Shown here: piece by piece, positions 17,379 through 24,352 of the stretch
Layout of the letters: each line of letters starts with the position of its first letter
How positions within the stretch are numbered: the stretch's first letter is position 1
Assembly (NCBI GenBank): GCA_016285455.1
Contig: JAEEQS010000002.1
Coordinates: 1-64,000, forward strand
DNA length: 64,000 nucleotides
DNA from: Bacteroidales bacterium
GTDB taxonomy: Bacteria > Bacteroidota > Bacteroidia > Bacteroidales > UBA932
Direction: 5' to 3'
Translations under genes and position numbers: made by a program
The notes under the pieces: generated by a model
Seen by the model: the letters and a program-made list of their open reading frames with translations, nothing else
Told to the model about the DNA's origin: nothing
Database searches by the model: none

Positions 17379-17931
17379 TATGGAAAAGAGCAGAACAAGC
17401 GGCAAATCAGCCTTCGGAGCGTTCTACCGGTACCTCCAGGGGCTTGAGAACTACAGCAAGGATTATGCTGACGACCTCAAGTGCAGCATTATCTCCGAGT
17501 TCAGCGGTGGAAGGACCACTTCTCTGAAGACCATCTACGAAGATTATCCTCAGGAATACTTCCGGATGATGGAGTGGCTCAAGGGCCAGCAGACGAGAGC
17601 GGCCTACACCAACGAGGGAGAGACCTGGAGAAGACGTGTCATAGCCGCCATCTGCAGCTACCTGGACGCAACAGGAAGACGTTTTGACTCCAAGGGCAAG
17701 AAGATCTCCTATGCCATCACCATGGCGTGCAGGAGTGCCAACTGCAAGAGCTTCAACAAGATTTCCGTAACGGCTTTGCGCAGGGTGTACAACACTTTCG
17801 GCTTCCTGAAGAAAGACGAGGCAGCCCTGGACAGCAAGGGCTATATGGACGCAACTGCAAAGGAATGGAACCAGGCTGTTCAAAGGGCCTTGGAATCCAA
17901 CAACATAAAAACTGAATCAATCAACAATTAA
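17368..17931 (+). CDS. Conserved phage early protein, unknown
   Basis: I place the start at ATG 17368, which overlaps the ATPase gene by 11 bp, giving 187 residues; an upstream in-frame ATG lies deep in that gene. The protein is mainly helical and basic, with a cysteine pair near AITMACRSANCKSF and an aromatic end segment NTFGFLKKDEAAL. No catalytic motif is visible. Its place between ATPase and DUF3164 suggests a replication accessory role. Confidence 0.65.
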   Translation: MNNSMEKSRTSGKSAFGAFYRYLQGLENYSKDYADDLKCSIISEFSGGRTTSLKTIYEDYPQEYFRMMEWLKGQQTRAAYTNEGETWRRRVIAAICSYLDATGRRFDSKGKKISYAITMACRSANCKSFNKISVTALRRVYNTFGFLKKDEAALDSKGYMDATAKEWNQAVQRALESNNIKTESINN

Positions 17932-17943
17932 AATACTGATACA

Positions 17944-18201
17944 ATGGCAAGCATTATCGTTATCACCGACACCAGCAAGCTATCTCCTGCTGCTCAGATC
18001 GGGATCAAGGAAATTGAAGTAAGGTCTTTCAAGGCCATCCTCAAGCGCAGAGAGCTCATCATCGAGAAGCGCAACAAGGAGAGCGCAGAACTGTCTCAGG
18101 CAACCCAGAAACTCATTGAATCCACCAACCAGATCCGCAGAGAACTGATGGTTGCGGAGGCTGAACTTAGACAACTCAAGAACGGAATCACAAAGAACTA
18201 G
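17944..18201 (+). CDS. Small coiled-coil early protein
   Basis: An 85-residue protein whose residues 25-80 form an almost continuous charged helix (RRELIIEKRNKESAEL... VAEAELRQL), a likely coiled coil. No family is recognised. It ends 4 bp before the DUF3164 start. Confidence 0.65.
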   Translation: MASIIVITDTSKLSPAAQIGIKEIEVRSFKAILKRRELIIEKRNKESAELSQATQKLIESTNQIRRELMVAEAELRQLKNGITKN

Positions 18202-18205
18202 GAAT

Positions 18206-18880
18206 ATGGAAAATCAGACGAAATCTGTTGTAATGACAGCAGAAGAGCAGGCCGAATTTGCAGCTTTCAAGGCCGAAAAAGAGAAGAAAGCTGCGGAACA
18301 GAAAGCCCAGGAGCAGCGTCAGACCTACCGCCAGATGGTGGATGATGAGATTGCTGCGGCCATTCCGGAACTCAAGGGGCTCAGCGACGACATCAAGGTG
18401 GCCAAGGACTCCGTGCTGGAGAACTTCAAGGCCATCCTGGCAATCAAAGGCGAGATGTTCAACCAGCGCCACGGCAAGGACATGAACTTCTACTCCCACA
18501 CGTTCACCAACTCCGAGGGAACCAAGAAGATCACCATCGGCCAGTATATGAACGACAATTACCTGGACACCGCAGAGAACGGAATCCAGATGATTACGGA
18601 GTATATCCAGTCTCTGGCCACTGATGCCAAGAGCCAGGCTTTGGTGGGTATGGTAATGAAGCTTCTGGCAAAGGATGCTAAGGGTACACTCAAGGCGCAG
18701 CGCATCATCCAGCTCCGCAAAATCGCCGATGAGACCGGAGACGAGAAGTTCATCCAGGGAGTGAAGATCATCGAGGAGGCTTACTGTCCGATACCGTCCA
18801 AGACCTTTGTCAGAGCCTGGGAGAAGGACGAAAAGACCAACGCCTGGAAGCCGATACCTCTAGGAATGACTGAGTCATGA
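18206..18880 (+). CDS. DUF3164 protein
   Basis: A 224-residue DUF3164 protein, a family found almost only in Mu-like phages and of unknown function. The start is ATG 18206 (MENQTKSVV); an in-frame ATG at 18152 lies in the preceding gene. Features are a charged helical N-terminus (FAAFKAEKEKKAAEQKAQ) and the family core with FNQRHGKDMNFYSHTFTNSE and an RIIQLRKIADETGDE helix. It overlaps the next gene by 4 bp (ATGA). Confidence 0.88.
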   Translation: MENQTKSVVMTAEEQAEFAAFKAEKEKKAAEQKAQEQRQTYRQMVDDEIAAAIPELKGLSDDIKVAKDSVLENFKAILAIKGEMFNQRHGKDMNFYSHTFTNSEGTKKITIGQYMNDNYLDTAENGIQMITEYIQSLATDAKSQALVGMVMKLLAKDAKGTLKAQRIIQLRKIADETGDEKFIQGVKIIEEAYCPIPSKTFVRAWEKDEKTNAWKPIPLGMTES

Positions 18881-19083
18881 CATCCTATCCGGTGACGCTT
18901 GTCCTGAGGAGGACTATGAGTCGGGGGAAGTTCGGGGAACTTATATGTGAATCCCCGTCCGGAGAGAAAGATCTGGACATTCACTACCTCCACAACATCT
19001 TCCCCTCACTCTTTGGGGGCGTTGATGAGAAGACCAGAGAATTTGAGATAACCTTTAACGTAAAAGAACTGAAGCACAAATAA
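18877..19083 (+). CDS. Small early protein, unknown
   Basis: A 68-residue protein that starts at the ATGA overlap with DUF3164. Predicted mostly beta (TSYPVTLVLRRTMSRG, EFEITFNVKEL). Not recognised. Confidence 0.6.
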   Translation: MTSYPVTLVLRRTMSRGKFGELICESPSGEKDLDIHYLHNIFPSLFGGVDEKTREFEITFNVKELKHK

Positions 19084-19159
19084 GAAACCGGCCTCATCCC
19101 GAAGGAATCAGCCGGATAAATCAAGAAGCAAGGCAAATATATGAATTTTCGGGATAAAA

Positions 19160-19399
19160 ATGGCAAAGAAAAGACGGGGATTGAGCTACAAGAAGAAGGT
19201 GGCAGACATCAACAGGATATATGATGCCCACGCCAAGGACGGTCTCTCCAACAGGGAGATATGGCGCAGATACATCTATCCTGTCTATGCCATCAGCGAA
19301 AGAACCCTCTACAACATCCTGGGAGCTTCCATGGAGCCTCAGAACATTATCCCGGATGACCAGCTGACCTTATTTGACTTTACTGAACAAAAGAACTGA
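19160..19399 (+). CDS. Small HTH-like protein
   Basis: A 79-residue basic protein with a likely helix-turn-helix around DGLSNREIWRRYIYP and SERTLYNILGAS. The pattern resembles middle-region regulators of Mu-like phages such as Mor/C only in position; sequence similarity is not evident to me. Its TGA overlaps the next start. Confidence 0.65.
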   Translation: MAKKRRGLSYKKKVADINRIYDAHAKDGLSNREIWRRYIYPVYAISERTLYNILGASMEPQNIIPDDQLTLFDFTEQKN

Positions 19400-19965
19400 T
19401 GGACGAACGCAACATAATAAAGAAGATACTCGCAGACATCAGGGTGGAAGCAGCCTCGGAGTTTGACAGGAACTTTGAGAGACAGGCTTTCTTCTCTGAA
19501 GCCTGGCAGAGACGCAAGAGTCCGTCCAGATCCCAGAGAGGGACACTCATCAGCTCAGGGGCACTAAGGCGCAGCATTACCAGCAAGAGCGACGATACCA
19601 GCATTACTTTCTTTACCTCCCTACCATACGCAGCCATCCATAATGAGGGCGGAGAAATAAAGGTGACGGCCCGGATGAAAGCCTTCTTCTGGCATAAATA
19701 CTATGAGGCAACAGGAGGGTTCAAGAGGAAGAAGGACGGATCGCTGAGCAAAAGCAAAGCCCAGGTGCAGCTCTCCACGGAAGCCGAGTTCTGGAAGCAC
19801 CTCGCCCTGATGAAGGAGGGAAAGACAATCCGGATTCCAAGGAGACGTTTCCTGGGAACTTCTCCGGAACTGGAGCAGATGGTAAAGCGCATCATAGAAC
19901 ACAATCTGGAACTCTATTCCAGGACAATCATAGACAACCTAAAAAGAACATTTAAACACTGTTAA
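19399..19965 (+). CDS. Phage virion morphogenesis protein (Mu gpG-like, tail completion)
   Basis: A 188-residue protein of the Phage_tail_S/virion morphogenesis family. The diagnostic region is LPYAAIHNEGGEI (about 75-87), followed by basic segments and FLGTSPELEQMVKRII near the end, as in Mu gpG homologues. These act in tail completion or head-tail joining. It is unusual to find it in the early block, away from the other head genes, and near the methyltransferase gene. Confidence 0.8.
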   Translation: MDERNIIKKILADIRVEAASEFDRNFERQAFFSEAWQRRKSPSRSQRGTLISSGALRRSITSKSDDTSITFFTSLPYAAIHNEGGEIKVTARMKAFFWHKYYEATGGFKRKKDGSLSKSKAQVQLSTEAEFWKHLALMKEGKTIRIPRRRFLGTSPELEQMVKRIIEHNLELYSRTIIDNLKRTFKHC

Positions 19966-19977
19966 AGCACTTGAACA

Positions 19978-20190
19978 ATGAACAAATCAGACAAAACGGC
20001 ATTGCTTCTATTTGTACTTCTACTTGGAGTAGCTTTGGGAGTGGTAATCTACGGCCTTGAAAGAGTTATGAAATACAAGTCCAGAAACAAGCAGGCAGTA
20101 CCGGCAGAACAGACCGATACAGTGCAGCCAATCATCCTATATGAGGATATCTGGGATAAGGCTATGCCATTAAAAGAGGAGGATCTATGA
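19978..20190 (+). CDS. Small single-pass membrane protein
   Basis: 70 residues: one membrane helix at about 8-26 (ALLLFVLLLGVALGVVIYGL), a basic stretch and an acidic C-terminal tail. It overlaps the next small membrane protein gene by 4 bp. Confidence 0.6.
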   Translation: MNKSDKTALLLFVLLLGVALGVVIYGLERVMKYKSRNKQAVPAEQTDTVQPIILYEDIWDKAMPLKEEDL

Positions 20191-20366
20191 TGTTAGCAGC
20201 CTTCATATTCGCCACAATTCTCTGCATTGCCTTCGCTTTTGTGTACCACTTTGCCTATATCAAGGGATACAAAGAGGGTTATGAAGACGGTTATCACGAT
20301 GGATACCATGAAGGATATGAGGATGCTCTAAATGATTTAGAAAAGACAATCAAACAAAAAAACTGA
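20187..20366 (+). CDS. Small membrane protein with GY repeat
   Basis: 59 residues. A membrane helix fills residues 2-22; the rest is a Gly-Tyr repeat (KGYKEGYEDGYHDGYHEGY, four-residue period) ending in a charged helix. Start ATG 20187 overlaps the previous stop. Function unknown; the repeat is a recurrent small-protein pattern, possibly for self-association. Confidence 0.6.
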   Translation: MMLAAFIFATILCIAFAFVYHFAYIKGYKEGYEDGYHDGYHEGYEDALNDLEKTIKQKN

Positions 20367-20374
20367 CAACGATA

Positions 20375-20530
20375 ATGACAATTCAGGAGTATAAAGACAA
20401 GTTTCAAGAGCTTGCCGAGCAATTGGAGAAAGAACATGGTGGATACAAGAGCATATCCATTGGCAAAGAGTCTTTCATACCTGTAGGAGGGTTTGAAAGT
20501 ACATATACGGAAGTTACAATACAGTTTTAG
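20375..20530 (+). CDS. Very small phage protein
   Basis: 51 residues starting MTIQEYKDKFQELAEQLEKE, a helix, followed by a short beta region. It fits tightly between neighbours (8 bp and 2 bp gaps), which supports it being translated. No function can be assigned. Confidence 0.5.
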   Translation: MTIQEYKDKFQELAEQLEKEHGGYKSISIGKESFIPVGGFESTYTEVTIQF

Positions 20531-20532
20531 TC

Positions 20533-20985
20533 ATGAGAAAAGAACTATACCAAGACCTGATCGCAGCCCTCAAGCTCATCAAAGATGAGAACGATCAGCC
20601 GAAAATCAAGCACATTGACCTCTGGAATCAGAATGTGGCCTTTATCTCTGAGGATGAATCCTGGCCAATGCCGGCAGTGTTCATCGAGTTTGGGCAGATA
20701 GACTGGAAACCACTCAACGGCCCTCAGAAGTCCTGGACAGGCACCGGCACTGTCATGCTGCACATTGTCACAGAGTGGCAAGGCTCTGCCGCTGATGGCA
20801 GCTCTGAGATGGACGGCAACCTGGAATGCTGGAGCCTAGCAGAAGAGATCCAGCAGAAGGTTGAAGGTGGTTGTGGAAACTCCTACCGGAATATTTCCCT
20901 GCAGCAGACCCTCACCAACCATAACCACGAAGACATCGTAGAAAACATTGAAATCTACAAGGTAAACCTTCAGAGAACATTATAA
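20533..20985 (+). CDS. Phage protein, possible tail terminator-like
   Basis: A 150-residue protein with the layout of small tail-terminator/minor tail proteins: N-terminal helix (RKELYQDLIAALKLI), a central beta region with PAVFIEFGQIDW and a final strand ENIEIYKVNLQRTL. Placement near the gpG-like protein agrees with a connector role. This is a structural guess, not a family match. Confidence 0.5.
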   Translation: MRKELYQDLIAALKLIKDENDQPKIKHIDLWNQNVAFISEDESWPMPAVFIEFGQIDWKPLNGPQKSWTGTGTVMLHIVTEWQGSAADGSSEMDGNLECWSLAEEIQQKVEGGCGNSYRNISLQQTLTNHNHEDIVENIEIYKVNLQRTL

Positions 20986-20988
20986 GCC

Positions 20989-22575
20989 ATGGAAACGGGC
21001 GATATCAAGCTTCTTTACATTGACTTGTTTTGTGGGGCAGGTGGCACTACTACAGGCGTTGAGCGTGCCCGTGTGATGGGGACCAAGGTCGCAAAGGTCA
21101 TTGCCTGCGTCAATCACGATCCGCACGCAATTGAATCGCACTTGGCAAACCATCCTGGAGTCGTCCACTTCACAGAGGACATCCGGACGCTGGAACTGTC
21201 GGGGCTGGTGGAAATCGCTGCAAAGCAGAGGCAAGAGAACCCAGGTGCCAGGCTTGTACTCTGGGCCAGTCTGGAGTGCACCAATTTCAGCAAGGCAAAG
21301 GGCGGCATGCCCAGAGACGCTGACAGCCGGACGCTGGCAGAGCATCTATTCCGGTATATTGAGGCTTTGAAGCCGGATTACATTCAGATTGAGAATGTGA
21401 GGGAGTTTATGTCCTGGGGAGAGCTGGACACAAACGGCAAGCCTGTGAGCAAGGATAAGGGCAGACTCTATCTCCGATGGGTTAACAAGGTAAGGCGGTA
21501 CGGGTTCAACTTTGACTGGCGCATTCTCAATGCTGCAGATTACGGTGCATACACCTCACGGGAACGGTACTATGGCCTTTTCGCCAAGAAAGGGATGGAG
21601 ATAGCCTTTCCTGAACCGACTCACCAGCGCAACCCTCTGCCAAGCCTATTCGGCACCTTGAAGCCATGGAAACCTGTAAGGGAGGTACTTGACCTTGACG
21701 ATATAGGAAAATCCATCTTCCGTCAAAAGAAGCTGGCAGAAAAGACACTTGAACGCATTTATGCCGGACTGATAAAGTTTGTGGCCGGAGGCAAAGATTC
21801 TTTCCTGGTAAAGTACAATTCAATGAATCAGCGAGGCAAGTATGTTCCACCGTCTCTAGATGAGCCCTGCCCTGTTGTAGCTACGCAGAACAGGCTTGCA
21901 CTTGCAAGGGTTCAGTGGCTGTCAAAGCAGTATTCCGGTTCCCCAAACGATAAGAACATTTCCATTGATGGCCCAGCCAGCACCATTACTTGCATAGACC
22001 ATCACGCCTTCATTACCACTTACTATGGAAACGGACAGGCCGTGTCTTTGGAAGATCCAGCACCGACCATCCCCACTAGGGACAAAATTGCTCTCAATAC
22101 GATTCAGTTTCTGGATCAGCAGTATGGTGCAGGAAAGCCCTCGTCCATTGAAAGGCCAGCTGGGACCGTCACAACCACACCGAAACTCAACCTGGTTTCT
22201 GTCCAAAGAGACAATTTCCTATTGAATCCTCAGTTTGGTTCAGAGGGTTCCTCCATTGACCGACCTTGTTTTACGCTCATTGCGAGGATGGACAAAAAGC
22301 CTCCATATATTGTGACGGCAGAGTACGGGGCATCCATAGCGGTGTACGAGGATGACAGTCCAATGGAAGTCCAGATTAAGGAGTTCATGGCTATGTATGG
22401 AATTTGTGACATCTACATGCGGATGCTTAACGAGAAGGAATTGCTGAGAATCCAGGGATTCGGTGACAACTACAAGCTGGTGGGCACAACTGCAGAGAGA
22501 AAGAAGTACATAGGCAATGCCGTAGAGACACACCAGGCAGCAGCTCTCTGCCAAAGCCTGGCAATGGCAATGTAA
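20989..22575 (+). CDS. C5 cytosine DNA methyltransferase with repeated target-recognition region
   Basis: 528 residues. Motif I is YIDLFCGAGGTTTGVERA, motif IV is WASLECTNFSKAKGG with catalytic C97 in place of the usual PCQ context, motif VI is IENV (134-137), and the C-terminus has LRIQGFGDNYKL and YIGNAVETH. Between motif VIII and IX there are five copies of a short module S[IL][DE]xPxxT[IVL] (LDEPCPVV, IDGPASTI, LEDPAPTI, IERPAGTV, IDRPCFTL) spaced about 30-40 residues. It probably protects phage DNA from host restriction. No partner restriction gene is present. Confidence 0.88.
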   Translation: METGDIKLLYIDLFCGAGGTTTGVERARVMGTKVAKVIACVNHDPHAIESHLANHPGVVHFTEDIRTLELSGLVEIAAKQRQENPGARLVLWASLECTNFSKAKGGMPRDADSRTLAEHLFRYIEALKPDYIQIENVREFMSWGELDTNGKPVSKDKGRLYLRWVNKVRRYGFNFDWRILNAADYGAYTSRERYYGLFAKKGMEIAFPEPTHQRNPLPSLFGTLKPWKPVREVLDLDDIGKSIFRQKKLAEKTLERIYAGLIKFVAGGKDSFLVKYNSMNQRGKYVPPSLDEPCPVVATQNRLALARVQWLSKQYSGSPNDKNISIDGPASTITCIDHHAFITTYYGNGQAVSLEDPAPTIPTRDKIALNTIQFLDQQYGAGKPSSIERPAGTVTTTPKLNLVSVQRDNFLLNPQFGSEGSSIDRPCFTLIARMDKKPPYIVTAEYGASIAVYEDDSPMEVQIKEFMAMYGICDIYMRMLNEKELLRIQGFGDNYKLVGTTAERKKYIGNAVETHQAAALCQSLAMAM

Positions 22576-22627
22576 GATAATTTAAACATAAGGACAGCAA
22601 GTAGTATTAAATAGTGATGTCAATGCC

Positions 22628-22669
22628 GCCGCCAGCCTCAAATCCGAAGCTGGCGGTCTCTTTTTATTG
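22628..22669 (+). terminator. Terminator after the methyltransferase gene
   Basis: Stem CCGCCAGC (22629-22636) and GCTGGCGG (22649-22656), then TCTCTTTTTATT. It closes the early operon before the AT-rich cargo. The rest of 22576-22874 holds a promoter and no gene. Confidence 0.85.
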
Positions 22670-22803
22670 CCATTCGGATATCAGAATAAAAACTCTTCTA
22701 GCTGTCAGATTTCAGAATACTTGCATTATTTTTGCAAGGAAATTGTTAAAATCAAGAGCTCGCAAAATGTAATTATTCTGGACTCTGACATTAATTTGTT
22801 TTA

Positions 22804-22830
22804 TTGAAAAGAAAATTATTTATATATTTG
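22804..22830 (+). promoter_or_regulatory. Promoter of the chaperone-toxin cargo
   Basis: TTG (22804-22806), 16 bp, TATATTTG (22823-22830), about 45 bp before the first cargo gene. The spacer is short for the consensus. Since it lies after a terminator, the cargo can be expressed from the lysogen independently of phage early transcription. Confidence 0.55.
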
Positions 22831-22874
22831 CACCACTTTAAAGATGCTTAGATAACAAATAACGATTATTCATT

Positions 22875-23072
22875 ATGGGATATTTTGCAAATAGACTGAA
22901 AAAGCGTCTTGAAAAAATGACCGACGAGCAACTGGAGAAGAAATTTCTTGAGATGGAAGAGTCTTCGAATATTGGCCCTACACTTGATGAATATCTTGTC
23001 GGTTACACTTTGTGTTTTCTTAACAAGAATGTTGAATCCAGATACTCATCTGGATTTTTTTGTTTTATTTAA
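22875..23072 (+). CDS. Candidate antitoxin of a toxin-antitoxin-chaperone module
   Basis: 65 residues: a charged helical N-terminal part (KKRLEKMTDEQLEKKFLEME) and a hydrophobic C-terminal tail ending YSSGFFCFI. In toxin-antitoxin-chaperone systems the antitoxin carries a C-terminal hydrophobic segment bound by a SecB-like chaperone, and the next gene is SecB-like. The last codons overlap a terminator hairpin with T-run, so the Phe-rich tail may partly reflect that element. The antitoxin role is inferred from position and this tail, not from a recognised family. Confidence 0.5.
   Translation: MGYFANRLKKRLEKMTDEQLEKKFLEMEESSNIGPTLDEYLVGYTLCFLNKNVESRYSSGFFCFI
23035..23063 (+). terminator. Intrinsic terminator overlapping the antitoxin 3' end
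   Basis: AATCCAGAT (23035-23043) and ATCTGGATT (23048-23056) form a perfect 9-bp stem with a 4-nt loop, followed by a T-run. It lies inside the last codons of the first cargo gene, so part of transcription should stop before the chaperone and toxin genes, favouring antitoxin excess. Confidence 0.75.
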
Positions 23073-23075
23073 ATT

Positions 23076-23498
23076 ATGGAAAAAGCTGTTTTTCAACTTG
23101 GAGGTTTCCTCTTTGAGGAGATTTCTCTTAAATTAGGTCATATTAAGAGAGAAGATATTCTCAAACTAAACTTCATTCCGAGCGGAGTGCTGCATACAAA
23201 AGAAGGTATATTTGATTTGACCTTTGAGTTCTCTGCTGCAATAGAAAAGAAATCAAATTCAAAACCTGTAGTTTATGTAAAGAGCTCCTCAAGATTTATC
23301 TTTAATGGCTCCATTACAAAGGACAAATTACCAGACTATTTCTATGCAAATAGTATTGCGATAGTTTTTCCTTATGTCAGAGCCTTTGTGAGCACTCTTA
23401 CACTTCAGGCAGGAATGATTCCACCGATTATTCTCCCAACTCTCAATTTATCATCTTTACAGCAAGAATTGGAGTCAAATGTTAAAGTAGAGGACTAG
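23076..23498 (+). CDS. SecB-like chaperone
   Basis: 140 residues with the SecB pattern: N-terminal strands (FDLTFEFSAAIEKK), FPYVRAFVSTLTLQAG (compare LFPYARE.IS.L...GGF in SecB) and PPIILPTLNLSSLQQEL (compare PPL.L.P.NF..LY). SecB holds clients unfolded; SecB-like proteins next to toxin-antitoxin pairs (TA-chaperone systems, for example Rv1957 and CmdC) instead protect the antitoxin. It starts 3 bp after the small gene and its stop overlaps the toxin GTG start (TAGTG), so the three are one operon. Confidence 0.82.
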   Translation: MEKAVFQLGGFLFEEISLKLGHIKREDILKLNFIPSGVLHTKEGIFDLTFEFSAAIEKKSNSKPVVYVKSSSRFIFNGSITKDKLPDYFYANSIAIVFPYVRAFVSTLTLQAGMIPPIILPTLNLSSLQQELESNVKVED

Positions 23499-24058
23499 TG
23501 AATAGAATTCTTTATCAGACATTAGAAGACAGACATAATATTGACTTTGTCCGAAAGTATGGTCCTTTTAAATGTTCTAGGAGAAGTGCATTTCTTGGGG
23601 ACGGTTATTATTTTTGGGATACCAATATTAATCATGCACATTCTTGGGGTAAGTCAAGTTATAATGGATCCTATATTATAGGGAAAATAGAAGTGCCATA
23701 TGACACTTCAAAGGTCTTTGATTTAACTGATCCTTATTACCTCCAGGATCTTAAAGATGCAGAAGAAAGGTTGAGAGAAGCATACAAATTTAAGAAACGA
23801 ATATGTGTAAGATTTATTATTGATTGGCTTAAAGAAGACCGTATTTTTTTGAAACGTTTTGTCGCAATACGAGCAAGTGATGCTAAGATTCAAATGAATA
23901 GCAACAATAAATTGTTTTTCTATGATGGGAGATCAGAATATTTGAATATGAGTCCAAGAGTTCAGATTTGCTATTTCTCAAATGACTCATTTAAATCTCT
24001 GCCTTTTACTATAGTTTATCCAGATAAGTATCTTGATTCGACACAGTTTGCTGTATAG
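23498..24058 (+). CDS. ADP-ribosyltransferase-like toxin candidate
   Basis: 186 residues, GTG start overlapping the chaperone stop. The N-terminal LYQTLEDRHNIDFV and the central LGDGYYFWDTNINHAHSWG resemble the YHGT...GxGFY.T...A..W pattern of DUF3990/ADP-ribosyltransferase-like proteins. C-terminal half is alpha/beta with conserved-looking aromatic residues. With the SecB-like gene upstream, the operon matches the CmdTAC idea (ART toxin, antitoxin, SecB chaperone) in which the toxin modifies mRNA when phage infection titrates the chaperone. Assignment to the ART fold is by motif impression and needs a profile search. Confidence 0.6.
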   Translation: MNRILYQTLEDRHNIDFVRKYGPFKCSRRSAFLGDGYYFWDTNINHAHSWGKSSYNGSYIIGKIEVPYDTSKVFDLTDPYYLQDLKDAEERLREAYKFKKRICVRFIIDWLKEDRIFLKRFVAIRASDAKIQMNSNNKLFFYDGRSEYLNMSPRVQICYFSNDSFKSLPFTIVYPDKYLDSTQFAV

Positions 24059-24063
24059 TTTTT

Positions 24064-24153
24064 TCATACAAGGTCGGAGATAATCCGGCCTTTGTGTTTG
24101 GGGACGAAGACAATGCCGTCAAGAGCGAAATCAGGGATCGTGTAGTTCTTCGC
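24064..24153 (-). pseudogene. Displaced fragment of a MuF-type nuclease C-terminal domain
   Basis: A 29-codon open stretch on the minus strand, without a start codon, encodes a protein-like segment including YTIPDFALDGIVFVPKHKG and a stop at 24064. It resembles the active-site region of the toxin domain of MuF (NPEYTIDGIVADRKG): P-D/E, aromatic, x, aliphatic, D-G-I-V. It lies about 200 bp downstream of the MuF stop on the same strand, where an old 3' tip would be left after domain exchange. Short, so the similarity could be chance. Confidence 0.4.
24070..24097 (+). terminator. Hairpin after the toxin gene
   Basis: AAGGTCGGA (24070-24078) pairs with TCCGGCCTT (24084-24092), nine pairs with one G-T, followed by TTGTGTTTG. 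A fair terminator for the cargo operon, although the T-run is interrupted. Confidence 0.55.
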
Positions 24154-24241
24154 TTAGGGCTAAACTAAACCGGACAGAAACTGCTGATTTATCCACCAAC
24201 TCCTTCAATCTGACTTTTGGCAAACTATCTGTTTCATGGAT

Positions 24242-24272
24242 TTTGCAAAATCAAAAGAATTGCATATATTTG
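24242..24272 (+). promoter_or_regulatory. Consensus promoter for a putative small RNA
   Basis: TTTG (24242-24245), exactly 19 bp, TATATTTG (24265-24272): a perfect Bacteroidetes housekeeping promoter with no gene behind it, only a compact RNA-like segment ending in a terminator. Confidence 0.75.
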
Positions 24273-24278
24273 TAACGA

Positions 24279-24352
24279 GTTTCGGCCCGGGTAGCGCGGT
24301 ATATCCAAGCTTGGGCACTCATTTAAGGGGTGTTCGCATCCCTTATTTTTTT
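24279..24352 (+). ncRNA. Putative 74-nt prophage small RNA
   Basis: Starts 6-7 nt after the promoter -7 box. It can form a 7-pair stem (GCCCGGG with CTTGGGC, two G-U) around a GC-rich loop GTAGCGCGG, a short single-stranded ACTCATTT, and an 8-pair terminator AAGGGGTG-TTCG-CATCCCTT (24325-24344) with the stable UUCG tetraloop and seven T. It ends at the MuF stop codon, so the hairpin also separates convergent transcripts. There is no start codon followed by a useful frame. Confidence 0.6.

Noticed and set aside
20989-22575. Methyltransferase considered as part of a restriction-modification system
   Set aside because: No restriction endonuclease gene is adjacent; neighbours are small phage proteins and the cargo module.
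24279-24320. tRNA-like GGTAGCGCGGT segment
   Set aside because: No acceptor stem, anticodon arm or T-arm can be drawn; the piece ends in an intrinsic terminator, so it is better explained as a small RNA.
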